A DNA stretch of 64,000 nucleotides, from the NCBI GenBank assembly GCA_000727475.1, contig KL647299.1:1688379-1752378 (forward strand). Direction: 5' to 3'. Positions within the stretch are counted from its first letter, which is position 1. Every line of letters starts with the position of its first letter. Both the position numbers and the translations under genes were made by a program. This document shows positions 11,059 through 22,900 of the stretch, in pieces. Source of the stretch: Sarcocystis neurona (lineage: Eukaryota; Apicomplexa; Conoidasida; Eucoccidiorida; Sarcocystidae). The notes below the pieces were generated by a model. The model was given only the letters and a program-made list of their open reading frames with translations. It was not told where the DNA came from and made no database searches.

Positions 11059-13553
11059 CACAGACGTTCTGCTGCGCGCCACTCTGCAGCTTGATCGAAG
11101 CGAGAACTTGTCTCTTGGCACGGAGACACTCTCCTTTGTTGCTGTTTTCGGGAAGCAGACACACCTGCAGTCCGTCTCCCCAAAATGCTGTCGTGTAGGC
11201 GTTAATTCTATGGCGCGCACACCGTGCAAACGATGGGGCATTCTGCCACTGCAACGACTACAATATCCGCGGATGGTGTCCACAATCTAATATGTACGTG
11301 TTTGGACGTACGTATTTATATATGTATATGCCGCTCGCATATTTGACTACGCTGGGTAATTTGTAAAGCGAGGCACCCCTAGGTAGACCGGTTTTCTTGC
11401 GCAGCCGCGCTTTCCTGTCTGCATGCGAGACGCACCGAAGTCGAGAAGGCGCAGCTTCTCCACAAGGAAGAAAAGAAGATGAGACGATGTTTTGACTCGA
11501 ATCGGCTCGTGGGGCCGACAAACGAGTGAATGTTGTTTTGACACTGCATAGGACAGCTGAGAAAGACAGACAGCGTAAACGTCTGTGCGTCTGTGTATAC
11601 GACTTCTCTCATCCGTCTCTGTACACGCGTACTCAACACACGTGCGCATGCGTAAATGTGTCTTTGTTACGGACTGCTGGTTGTAGTGCGCAGGATGTCT
11701 TTTTGCATGTGTATATGTGTCGAATAGGTGCGTCTGTGTGTAGACGAAGCGGAAGCGTCTTCGGTGGGGACGAAGAATATATGGTGGAAAGGTTCCAGGC
11801 TCTGCAATGAAATTCAGTAGTAGCCATCTGGTAGCTGTAGGAAGGAGGAGGAGATGAAATCTGAAACTGTTCGACTGGTGACAGTGTCTGCGGAGCTGAT
11901 CGCAGTGCGGTATAGGGAAAGGCGAAGAACGACCACCTCACTCCGACAACCTTTTTCATATCGCAGAAATTCATCTACGTGCGTTTGTGTGCCCGCGGAT
12001 GACTCTGTAAATGTAAATTGATTTGGTGTGTATATATATGTCTGTGTAGGTTTGCGTATCTCAACAAGTGTAGTAAATATTTGTGTGTGTATATATATAT
12101 ATATGTATAAACGTATATATATATATATATGTGTCGGCTTCTGGTGATAGGAAAGGAAGCAGTGCAGGAGGACACGTTGTAAACGAGAGAAACTCATCGC
12201 TTTCGAAGTGTGAATGGCTAGTATGATTGTCGTTGGTACTGTTTGTGTGTACTCCGGCTTTTACGGAATGTGGAGTGTCGAATAGCTATCAATTTCTTTG
12301 TCTAGAGGTGGCGTTGCGTGCCCACGTGTAGCGTTAAGGCAACGGACAAAGACAAGAAAGATATTTTCGGCAGCAGGCTGGTGCTTCAGGTGTGTGAGGT
12401 TGCGAGGGAGACAGGGGAGTGGGTTTACGGAGCGATTTCTAAGTGATGCGCGGAGAAAGAATGTCTATGAAGCTGGTGAACAAAATCGATCTACTGACCT
12501 ATCCGTGTTCGAACGTCCGTGTGCATGCGTATTTGTGTACATGTTTCTGCCTATACTTGGATGAATGGATGTTCACGTGTGTAACGTGTGTGACGCATGT
12601 GTTTCAAGACTCTGCCTCGCACTAAACTTGCTCTTTTTAAAGGGCTATGCCAATTTGCAGCCGTCATTCATAGGACGGAGACGCACGAAGTCCAAGCGCA
12701 TACGCCGCTTTCACACCAGAAGTGATATCTAACAAATAATTCACATACGTACATGGAAGTAACAACAACACTTATCAGCTGGTGTATGATAGTAGCTGGG
12801 CACTCTCACGCCCACGCAAAAGCTGTCATTTCTTCTCCGTAAAAGCGGGGAAGTTCCATTGTGTTGCCAAACAAAGAAACTTCCATTCTTAGAATGGAGT
12901 CGCAGAGCACTGCAGAACAGGGAGAGATATTTGCGTTTTGCTCGACGTGCCTGCGTTGCATTGTGACCTGCGTTGTCAATCCAACGTTGTACGGTTGTCC
13001 CCACACTACTACTGTACGACACCGTATTGGGGAAACTGCTGAAGCCTGAGTCGGTCATATATATATATATATATATACATATATATATGACCGACTCAGA
13101 GAGAGATAGACAGATAGATTTATTTATGTTGTCACCACGCCGTTACCGTAGGACGCAGTACTGCGGAGACTGCTGACTTCTACGTCGCAGATGCATACAT
13201 GTGTAGATAGATTTATGTGCAACTTCATTTGCGGACGTATACGGAGTAGAGGCAACGGTTCTCTCGTCCCCCTGCATCTACGTCCGTGTGTCCCTGCGTA
13301 TCCATACAATACGTATGAAGCTACATACTCGCATATGCCACCGGGATCCACACAGCTCCGCTCAAGTTGGTGAACCGCCATGTCTCGATAGGTATATGTG
13401 TGTACATATGTTGAACGTACGTGCGTGCATGCACATGCTTTTCTACCGTCTGAAAGTGTGTGGGCCGTCCTGTCCAATCTAGATACGTACATACGTCAAA
13501 GACGCATGTGTCCACCTGCACACGGTATGGTTTGATTTGCGAGACACACGTTG

Positions 13554-13590
<37 letters not shown>

Positions 13591-13700
13591 GTGTATACGT
13601 ACGTGCACTCCGATCGGGTGTGGCGTCGAGTCGAGGATGGCCGTAGACTCGGTGTGTGGGTTTGAAACCACCACAGTGGTACACGTGCACATGTAGGTGC
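11059..13700. other. Intergenic spacer with AT microsatellites
   Basis: No gene-like reading frame was found on either strand; short frames here are made of TATA/GTAC microsatellite codons (Ile-Tyr and Val-Cys runs). TA-rich microsatellites lie near 12030-12132 and 13560-13592, and a hairpin palindrome at 13046-13099 is listed separately. The 3' region of the Ala-rich gene presumably occupies the first part. Confidence 0.6.
13046..13099. repeat. Perfect inverted repeat with AT core
   Basis: The arms CTGAGTCGGTCAT and ATGACCGACTCAG are exact reverse complements. They close around an (AT)n core interrupted by one ACAT near the middle, so nearly the whole 54 bp can fold into a hairpin or cruciform. 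The GC-containing arms make it stand out from the plain TA microsatellites around it. Confidence 0.9.
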
Positions 13701-15707
13701 ATGTGAACACCATGTATTTTACTTTTCCCGGTGTTCGCAATATGGATCACCATCACACGTGGCGCCCCTTTCTACACGTAGCCGCAGCAGCCCGGGCAGT
13801 AAAAACAACAGACGCAGGCCCGCGTGAGACTCACCCTAGCCGCCACGCAGGGCGGCAAAACAGATCACGCAGCAAAGCATCAAGCAGTGGTGCGGCCCCG
13901 CTAAAAAGGCATGCCAGCTGTGGCCCGTAGCAGCAGCAGCGGCACCAGCGGAAGTCAGCTGCAGCAGCAGATGCTCAAGAACGTTGTAGCAACAGGTGCA
14001 ATCTTCCCTGCAGCAGCAGCAGCACCAGCGGCAGAAGTCGTCGCTCCATGTGGAGGCGGCAGCTGCAGTCGTGTGAGGCTATAGCGGCCATGACAGCGGT
14101 GCGCACCAACTGAGAACGAAGAGGCAGAGCGCGGTGCAAGTAGCCGCAGGAGTCTGAGTCCCGCAATGGCGTGGGTGCAAAGAGCAGCAGCAGTATGAGG
14201 CTGCAGTCCTGCAGCAGGACGACGGTCTCCGCGCGGCAGTGGTGCCACGGCAGTTGAGACGGGAGCAGCTGCAATCGGGTCACAAAGGGACTAGCCGCGG
14301 ACGCGGGAAGAGCCACAATAGCAGCGGCAAAGGCAGTGCGGCAGCAGCAAGAGCACCAGCAGCCAACGCAGGAACTGCTACACATTCAGCAGCAGCAGAA
14401 AGACTACCCTCAGCAGCAGTAGCATTTCCTGCGGAAGCAGCAGGGACAGGAGTGTCGGACCGCTTCCCCACAAAATCTTCCTCCTCCTGTCCACGATATG
14501 CCCCCCTCCCTTGCAGCCGCGAAGAGAGACAGAGCTCCATAGTTTTGAAGGATGTGCCGTACGCCTAGCTACACGCACCTACGTCTAGGCGACCGTAGGG
14601 CTGTAACGCCTGTATTTTAAGTTGCCTCGCGTAGACTCACATCGACGCGGACGCGTATCGACGTGGAGCTGTGGAAGCTCCAGACATCATATTTCAGCAA
14701 CGACCACATACGTGTGTCCACTTTTCTGCATGTATTCCTATATTAAGTTTGCACACACGTGTGTACAGATATGTGTATCCACAAGCGTGTCGCATCATCT
14801 ACGCAGTCGCTTACGTACACAAAGACCCACGTACGCGTGCGTACGCACGTCAGTTGAATTCGAGTGACAAACACGTCGGCTAGGAACTGCCAGGGCTGTG
14901 TGGCGAGTGTTTACTAAGAGACGCCTTTCTCTGTTCAGAGGAGCCTGCCTTTCCTTCGCACTTCCTTTTCAGTCTTTGTCTGGCTTCCTCCTGCATCCGC
15001 ACATGTGAACTGTGGCTCACCTACGAGTTTTTGCCACCTCAGCCTGTACGTATACATACACATACGTATATACAATAATCTTGGGGTGTGGATTCCTCAC
15101 CCTCTCCCTCGCCATTCTCTCTGCCACCGCTTCTCGCTCTCTCACAAATACATAATATACGCAGGCACAGTCCGCCCGAACGTCTACTTCACACACATGT
15201 ACGCAACGCGCGAGCGTATGCGTTCCGAAGCAAAAATGCGTCTCAGCACGTGTGTACGTATTTAGTGTCACGTCCTCGAAGGTGTGTGCATGCACCACCC
15301 CCTCACGCGCACCACCTCGTCCCCACACAGCAGGACTTTGCGTCTCTCTTCCTCTTTCGATCTTCTCCTTCTCTCTTTTCCTGTCTTCTGTCTTTTAGCC
15401 CTCTATCTTTTTCCTTCTAGACAGGTCGACAACGTGTGTTTCCTGGGCTGACCCTCCCCTTCGTCTGTGACAAGTGCATGTCGCTACAAAACGTCCCACA
15501 AGCGACTTTCTCTCAACAATCCCTCGACTTCTCGCATGCTGGCCAACTCGACGTCGACGGCCACTCGTTCGTTCCTTTTTTCAACTGCAGGCCCTCCGTC
15601 ATCAAGAGCAGAAGGAAGTGTCCGGCGGACGTTTCACAACAGCGGCTTTGATTTCATCCCATGCACGGCTCTGCACATGCAGCGTTTCCCAAGAGATCTC
15701 GCTCGCC
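13701..15707. other. Spacer with CAG-rich block, no confident gene
   Basis: From about 13785 to 14460 the plus strand is rich in CAG/GCA triplets. Frames on both strands are open only for about 70-135 codons and none contains a recognisable domain. 14600-15430 is microsatellite-like and pyrimidine-rich. 15440-15700 is less repetitive, but I could not connect it to an exon; it lies just beyond the 3' end of the CFIm25 gene and may include its untranslated region. Confidence 0.5.
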
Positions 15708-18700
15708 TCAGCGACCTTCTTCCTGCTCGGCAGCAGCAAGGGCGGCAAGCTCCGGAGGCAGCTCTTCTCTCGACGGATCGTCGTCCTCTGTCGCTGCTGC
15801 TAGCTGCAGCAGCTCCGCTTCCCCCCTTTCCGCCTTTTCGTCTGCGTTTTCCCATCCGCTGCTGCTGCTGTGGCCGGTCCCGTAGCTGCGCCCCGGTGCT
15901 GCCGCAGCTGCAGCAGCTCCTGCCTCCTCGGCGGTTGCTGCCGCAGCATCTGCTGTGGCGTCCTCTTCCCGCTGCTGCTGCTCGTGCGGCTGCAGCGCAG
16001 CGGCCGCCTCCTCTTCCCTCGGGAGCTGCAGCAGCTGTTGCTGCTGCTCTCGACGCAGCTGCTGCTGCTCCTTCAGCGAACAGGGACGCATCAGCCGCAT
16101 GCGGAACCGGCACAGCAGCACGGGAATCCCGCTCAAGGCGACGCCGTACGACCTAGAGTATACGTCAAAAAGAGGAAGGGCCGTCAAAACAAAGCCAGGA
16201 CCAAGATGGAAGGAGCAGGACGGGGGGAGCAGAACCTGCAGCAGTAGCAGCAAAACAACAAAGACAGCAGCAAAGCCCGTCGCCCGGGAGCCTCGGAGGA
16301 AGTGCACCTACGACCCGGACTCAGCCAGACGTCTGCACGTGTGTGTGTGTGTGTGTACGTATGCCTGTCTCTCTGTCTACCTCAACGAATAAGGGCAGCC
16401 ACAGTGAGACAAGAAACGAGGAAGAGACCCGCTTTTATATATGAAGAAGCCGTTGCACGTGTAGAGAAATTCAGACATATGCACAACACCATACACAGAT
16501 CTGCTTCTCTGTGGAAGTAGACATCCACAAACCCATAAATAAAACCGCACGTGTACGCTGGGAGAGACAGGCAGATCCCACTAGACGTCCATCAACAACT
16601 TCACTTACCTACAAATGTTCACCCCTATATATATGTGTATATACTTACGTGCATATATACATCGATATTAATGGACACATAGAAACCTAGATATATATGT
16701 TTCGGTCTGCGTTAGTCGATACACACATATATGTATACACATATGTATATGTTCGTATATGTGTATATAGATATACAGCTGTACTGTCGATACGTACTAT
16801 AAGAAGCTGTAGACGCGCCTTATTTGAACTCCACAAAGATAGGGAAGTGTAGCAACGTATATAAAGTTGGAGCTGGAAGCAAGTGTCTTCTGTTCGACTG
16901 AAACTTTATCTTGCGTCCGTGTGCAGCAAAACAACCACGACAGCCTGAAGGTGTAGACACGTGTACGCAACGTAGCTGAGCTTCTTCATTTGTATACACG
17001 TATACACACACATATGTATATGTATAGAGAGGGCGTGAGAGGTATTCATAAGCTGCTATATATCCATATATACGTAATCTAACTGGGAATTTACATATGT
17101 ATACATAGATGATATGTACACATAGGGGTTCATATACTGGTGTACATATATATATATATATATATGTATATGTGTATATACGTGAGTGTGCCCATATTCG
17201 TACAGATGGTCGTTGCCACTATGCCTAATTCGGGCAGCCCTGATCCTACGTCTGACGTACATATATATATATATATATATCTCCATATATCCGTATACAT
17301 CAAAAGGGGCACACATACATATATATACATGTACACATATTGAAGTGTAACCCGTTTATATATGCGTACGTATCCAGGAAGATACAGACGTGTTCACACG
17401 CTCATATATACGGAAACACTCTGCAGATACAGACATCATATATATATGTATATGTCCACGTATGCGCGTAGCATAAACATATAAGTAGACAACTACATAC
17501 ACCCTAATATACTCAGAACGGAGACACACCTTTGCGCCTATAAATACGTGACATGGCGCAGGGCGCGGGACACGAAGAAGACCCAGCGGACCGAGAGTTG
17601 TCAAAGCGGTGTTACTGCAAGAGGCAGATACACACACGTATTTATCTCTCTATATATTATATACACATCATATATATATATATGTACACATGTGTACCAA
17701 CGTACAGACATATATTTTATGTATACACGTGTACAATTACATATGGGTAGAACAGTCTATATGGACATGAATGAAGACGGACTATAAGATAGATAGATCA
17801 GCCTGAACCCACACACACGGGGATATATATATATGTGTATATCTGTACGTGTGTGTATATGTACCGATAGACCAATTGCCACGGAAACAGGCGTATAGAG
17901 GCAACTTCGAACTTAGACAGATCAGCCTATGAAACATATATATATATATATATATATATGAGAAGGGGCGACGGAGATGTAGAGGAAGCACTTTACGTGT
18001 TCACCCGTAATCCACGGCTGAAAGACACACGTTCGCTATGAAGGCCTGGCGTCCCACATATAAGTTTGTTATACCACACTACGAGAAAAGCACACATAGG
18101 CACCAGTTTTTTGTATTTTTCAGTAAGTCCACGCATCTTCTCTTCGGTGTGTGTAGGCACACGTAGGCACCAGTTTTTTGTATTTTTGAGTAAGTCCACG
18201 CGTCTTCTCTTCGGTGTGTGTAGGCACACATAGACACCAGTGTTTTGTATTTTTGAGTAAGTCAACGCATCTTCTCTTCGGTGTGTGTTTCTGTCTCCGT
18301 CTCCCTTTCTTTCGTCTTCGCTCCCGTCTCTGTCTCTCTGTCTGTCTTCCTGTCTCTCCGTGGCTCTCTCTTTCTCTATTTCTCAATCGACAGAATAAGG
18401 AAGGACCTGGTAGAGACGTATCCTTTCCTTGGGTCGGCTGATGTGGGGAGGGATGTACGGGAGCGGCTCTTCTTCAAATTCGCTTCTCCACCATTCGCCG
18501 AGAAACTCTCCGACGGTGATATTTCTCGCTGCAGCAGCGGCCGTCGTTGCTGCTGCTGCGAGTCCAGGAGCGGCGCCCGCGCCGTTGCTGTTGCCTGTGG
18601 CGTCTGCTCCCCCGCCGGCAAGTTGCTGCTGCTGCTGTAGCACGGCCGGAGAGACCCACTTGTGCGCGCTGCTGCTGGCGTCTGCTGCTGGCGTCCCTGC

Positions 18701-20272
18701 TGCTGCAGGATGTGGGCGGACGTACTTCTCCAGTTTCTGCTGCAAGACGACAGCCGGTTTCTCCCAACTCTTGTATTTGAAACTCAGCAGACGGTGTCTG
18801 TTGGTCGGACGATAATAAAGCAGCAGCAAATGTGGATACTCTTGCCGATGGCACAGAAGCACTGCAGCAACAGACCGCCGCAGTCCTTCGCGCCCGTACA
18901 CTTCTGCACGGTGGCTCCAGTATCCCTCTTCGGCTGCTGCTGCTGCTCGCGCTGCTGCTCCTGCAGACCCACCACCCCCACTGCAACGTGCCTGCTGCTG
19001 CTGCTGCCCTGCTGTCAGGCAGCTGCTGTGGCCCGCTCGAGCAGCAGCCCGACTCTCCCACTTCCCTACAAGTGTGGGGTCCAACTGATATTCGTACGCA
19101 CTTTCTGCGTACATCGTCCACTCGGGAGCCCGGTCGCGCAACGCAGCAACGCTGGCAGCAGACGTGGCTGCTGCTGCTGCTACTGCGGAAGAAGAAGAAG
19201 TGGGGGGAAGAAGTGCAGAAGAAGAAGAAGGGGCGGAAGAAGAGGACGAAGAGGAGGTGGAGGATGACGTCGAAGGAAACGAAGCGTGCGGCTGGGGTCC
19301 TGCTGCTGCCGCTGCAGCACCTGGGCCGGGCAGAGACGTCGCAGCTGGTTCTCCTGGCTCGAGACACTCTTCCGCTGCTCCAGGAGAAGAAGCTGCTGCT
19401 GCTGTCGCTCTCTCAGGAAGATGCTGCTGCAGAGTAAAAGAAGAAGGTAAGGCGCAGAGAATATCTGCCTCTGGCTTCTCCCCGAAGGAGTACTCAGAAG
19501 AAGAAGCTGCTGCGGCAGCACGCGCACTGCTGCTGTCCACCCCCCCGCACAGTGCAAACTCTGCCGCGTGTTCCACAAGGCTCCCCCCTCCGTCCCCACT
19601 GCTGCTGCTGCTGTTCGCGTCACCGCTAGCAACGGCCAGCAGCAGCGCCTCTTCGTCGTCTTCTTCAGCGCCTGCTCTCCCCTCTGGCTCCCCTCCCGTG
19701 TCGTCTTCTTCTTCCGCCTCTGCAGCAGCAACAGCAGGAGAAGCATCACCAGCTGCAGCAGTCGGAGAGCACTGCAGCCCCGCAGACGACGGAGAGTCCG
19801 CCGCATAAGCAGCAGAAGTAGCAGCAGCGATGGCGCCGTTCGGGCTATGACTAAGAAAGGTTCCTTTGTCAGAGCCTTCGGCAGCTGCTGCAGCAGCGCC
19901 TCCCTCTCTCTCACGAATCGCTTGTCCGAGCGCCATTTTCTCTGCTTCGATCTCGGTCTTGTGGGGTGCTGCTCCTGCTGCTGGCGCTGCGGCTGCTCTA
20001 CTTCTTCTTCCTGCTGCTGCTGCTCCTGTTGCTGGACGTGTCGGCGGTCTTGTGCCAGCTGCGTCCTCTGCACGTGCCTCTTCTGCTGCCTCGGGTAATC
20101 CTGTTGACAGAACTGCCCCTGCTGCCCGCGTCGCTGCTCCGGGCAACGCTGCTGCTGCTTTTGCTGCTGCTTCAGGAGGTTTTTCACCTCCTGTCACTGC
20201 CTCCACGTATTCTGTCGCTGCTGGGTAGGCTGCTGCAATTTCGGCTGCTGCTGACGCGGCTTCTTCTTCCAT
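15708..20272 (-). CDS. NUDT21: Cleavage factor Im 25-kDa subunit (CFIm25/CPSF5/NUDT21), two exons
   Basis: CFIm25 binds UGUA elements in pre-mRNA and helps select poly(A) sites; it is a Nudix fold without hydrolase activity. Exon 1 is 20272-18407 (622 codons from the chosen ATG) and exon 2 is 16235-15708 (175 codons plus stop), joined in phase 0 as RLYQ|VLLPP. Family signatures: GLRRSVAAVLLCHRQEYPHL (about residue 463, like the family GMRRTV segment), LGEWWRSEFEEE, PYIPPHISRPKE (just before residue 622), and after the splice TALPLFDVYSRSYG, matching the family APLFELYDNAPGYG. The Nudix box is degenerate, as expected. Unusual: about 390 low-complexity residues before the domain, a 50-residue Ala/Gln/Gly insertion inside it, and a 120-residue Gln/Glu/Ala tail where the human protein (227 aa) ends. 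The donor is GTCCTT rather than the usual GTRAG, but the protein alignment requires it. The start is uncertain; an acceptor-like CAG ends at 20387, so an upstream exon is possible. Confidence 0.88.
16236..18406 (-). other. Intron of the CFIm25 gene
   Basis: This 2.17-kb interval separates the two CFIm25 exons. It starts GTCCTT and ends in a CTGCTGCAG acceptor on the minus strand. Contents are many TA/GTAC microsatellites (for example around 17149-17170, 17258-17281 and 17936-17960) and the 67-bp tandem repeat described separately. I saw no other gene inside. Confidence 0.8.
18091..18288. repeat. Three tandem copies of a 67-bp unit
   Basis: Copies begin at 18091, 18158 and 18225. Each starts CACACATAGG (or one base different), contains TTTTTTGTATTTTT and TCTTCTCTTCGGTGTGTG, and differs from its neighbours at only a few bases. 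The array lies within the CFIm25 intron, about 120 bp downstream of the exon 1 donor. Confidence 0.92.
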
Positions 20273-22900
20273 CGGCTCTGGCGTTGCCTTGACGCCCTCT
20301 GCCGTGCGGACTCCGACGTGTGCCCTTGCCCCAGATGCTGCTCTGGCTGCTTCCTCCCTGTCGAGTAAGCCGGTACCGAAGGGCTGCAGCAAACGAACTC
20401 ACCAGCAGCAAACTGCAAAAACTGCTGCAAGCGGAGAGTACCGGCAACACGAAGGTACTGCTGCCGCTGCTGCTACTGCAGGAGGGCGGCAGCAGCAGCA
20501 GCAGCCCGGCAAATGACTTTTTCTTCACTTATAGCAGCACCGGCACCGGCGCCGCCGCTGCTGTACTTGCTGAAACGGTGGTGGTTACACGTGGTGACGC
20601 TGTTGCTGCTTCATCTCAGACTACTGCTGCTGTTTCTTTTGATGCAGTTCTCTCTTCTTCTGATGCTGCTGCTCCTGCTGCTCGTTCCTCTGCTGCTGTT
20701 TGCGTCTCGCACGCCGTCTCCTCTTCGTCTGCTAACGCTCTTGCTTCTTCTTCTGTCCCTGCCGCTGTTTGTTCTTCTGACAGGCGGCTGCTGCTGCCGC
20801 CAAGGACACCAGCGGGCAGTGGGCACGAACCGTTTTCAGCCAGAAGCCACGCGCTCCCCTGCTCTGCGCATTCCCTTCTGGTGGACGCTGCTGCCTCGCT
20901 TCTTCTGCTATTCTTCCGTCCCTGCTGTGTCACCTCTGCGGCTGTGTACCGACACGGCCACGAGTTCTGTCCGTCTTCTTCCGCTACTGCCGCCTTCCTG
21001 GCTGGTGCCCTGTCGCCCCGCTGCTGCTGCCTTTCCTGCGCACCTCCCTCCGCCGCTGCTGCTGCTGTTCTTCATCCACACGCTACCAGGCACCTGTAGC
21101 TTCCCAGCCACTACATGAAGCCGTTGTGCTTTATCTTGTCCCCTGCTGCTGCTGCTCCTGCTCCTGCTCCACCAGCTGCTGCTGCTGCTCCTGCTCCTCC
21201 TCCTCCACCACCTGCTGCTGCTGCTCCTGCCGCTCTTGCTCCACCAGTTGCTCCTGCTGCTCCTGCTTCTTTACTGCCGCTTCTGTACCCTGTCTGACTG
21301 CCTCCTGCTTGCTGCTGTCGCTTTTACCTCACGAGTAGAAGCACACGCGACAACGCACCGCCTTGCACCGCTGCATGCGTGGCAGCTGGTGTAGCGGGAC
21401 CACTCCGGTGCTGCTGCTGCTGCTACAAAGGTCCCACTACGCTGAGAGGAAGAAATGTTTTCCTGGGGCTCGGTGAGTCGTCAAACGTCAGCATCTTGAG
21501 CCATGAAACAGCCGGTCACACTTCATAGCAACGGTGGCACACACATACATTTACACTTCTCTCTCTCTAGTTCTCTCTCTATATATATTCATATGGATAT
21601 TTGCTTCACAGCCGCAGTAGTGTATGTATGTGTCTACACGCCTCTCCGCATAGGGCTCTCTCTCTACATATATATACAACGGTGAGATATTACTGCGGAG
21701 TTTATGTTAGATCTTTAGCGTAAGGGTACGCAGCAGCAGATACGGTTGCACCTGCAGCAGCTAGGCGTGCCTTCTACTGGCTAGAAAGACCCACGGAAAA
21801 GCACGGCAGCAGCGGAACGCTGCAGTGCCCCACCACCTTCCCGATGCTTTTGCAGGTGTGTACAGCAGCAGCTGCAGCAGGCGCAAGAGGGACAAACTCC
21901 TGCTGCAGTAGTAGCAGCTAGTTACGTGCTTCAACTGTTCGCGGGTTTCTGACGAAAACCGCATGCAGCAGCAGCAGAACAGCAACGAGAGGCAGCCGTT
22001 TTGTGAGATTTATACGCATAATGTCAGGGAAAGAATTTTCCTTGCTGCTGAAGTGCACGTGGAGGCAGCTGTAGCAAGTAAGCGGGGGCAGAAAGAGCAG
22101 CAGCCTCATATTCGACCACCGACGTCAGCCCGGTAGAGACTGCGTATACCCACGCTAGACCATGCGAACAGCGGACCACTGCAGCATCACAAAGACTGCC
22201 TTTTCTTTTTCTCCTTCTTCTTCACGTGGAAGAAAAGTGCAGGTGCACGACACGCAGGAAGTCAGGCAAGAGCAGAAAAGGGGAAATCCTCTCTCTTTAT
22301 AGCTACCTTGGGGGTGCTTCTAGCTGAAAGTGTTTGTATCTACGCATGCGTCAGGAGTCCCACAGTATAGCAGTCTCTTCCTGTGTGCTGCTGGCCCAGT
22401 GCAATATTTGCGAGTGCTGTACAACCCCCGAGCCTCTTGTCTCCGTGGCCCTATCTACGGCTGCAGCACTGCTCTAAGAGGGCAGTGGCTGACGTCCCAC
22501 CTGCTGTCATCGTCGGTGTTCTGTGCTGCTGCTTCTGCTGCCGCGTGTGTTTCTCGCATGCCACCCCTGCAGCTGCTGTTGAACGTGCTGCTTCTCTGCT
22601 GGCGTTTTCTCCACGTCCTGCTGCTGTTTCTACTCAGTTGAATGTCCGCTGTAGCTGTTTGCGCCCCAGTCCCTGGCTCCTGCTGTTGTTTGCTATCCCT
22701 GCTGCTCCTGCCGCTGCGTCTTTCTTCGTCTTCTCTGTCCAGCTCTTCTCTGTTGAACCTTTGTGGTGTTGCGTCTGCATTTGTTTTAACTCTTCATGCC
22801 CTGCTGCCTGCTGCTTCTTTAAGCGCCCTCCCGCCCTACGGTGGGTGTCCTCTGCCGACAGTTGAACTTCTTGGCGACACAAGGGCCAAGGCAGCAAGCC
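20273..22900. other. CTG/CAG low-complexity region upstream of CFIm25
   Basis: Dense CTG triplets on the plus strand run from about 20420 to 21300, with more at 22500-22840. On the minus strand an Ala/Glu-rich frame is open from about 21077 to 20616 without an ATG and ends beside a possible donor (GCAGCA|GTAGTC); it could be a 5' exon of the CFIm25 gene spliced to the CAG acceptor ending at 20387. That is conjecture. Plus-strand frames here are Leu/Ser/Cys repeats with no domain. Confidence 0.35.

Noticed and set aside
16820..17011. Minus-strand frame tested as the missing C-terminal exon of CFIm25
   Set aside because: It lacks the PLF-LY and SYG motifs; the exon at 16235-15708 has them and joins in phase.
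18832..19808. Plus-strand frames opposite CFIm25 exon 1
   Set aside because: The minus strand holds the conserved CFIm25 motifs; the plus frames are repeat shadows.
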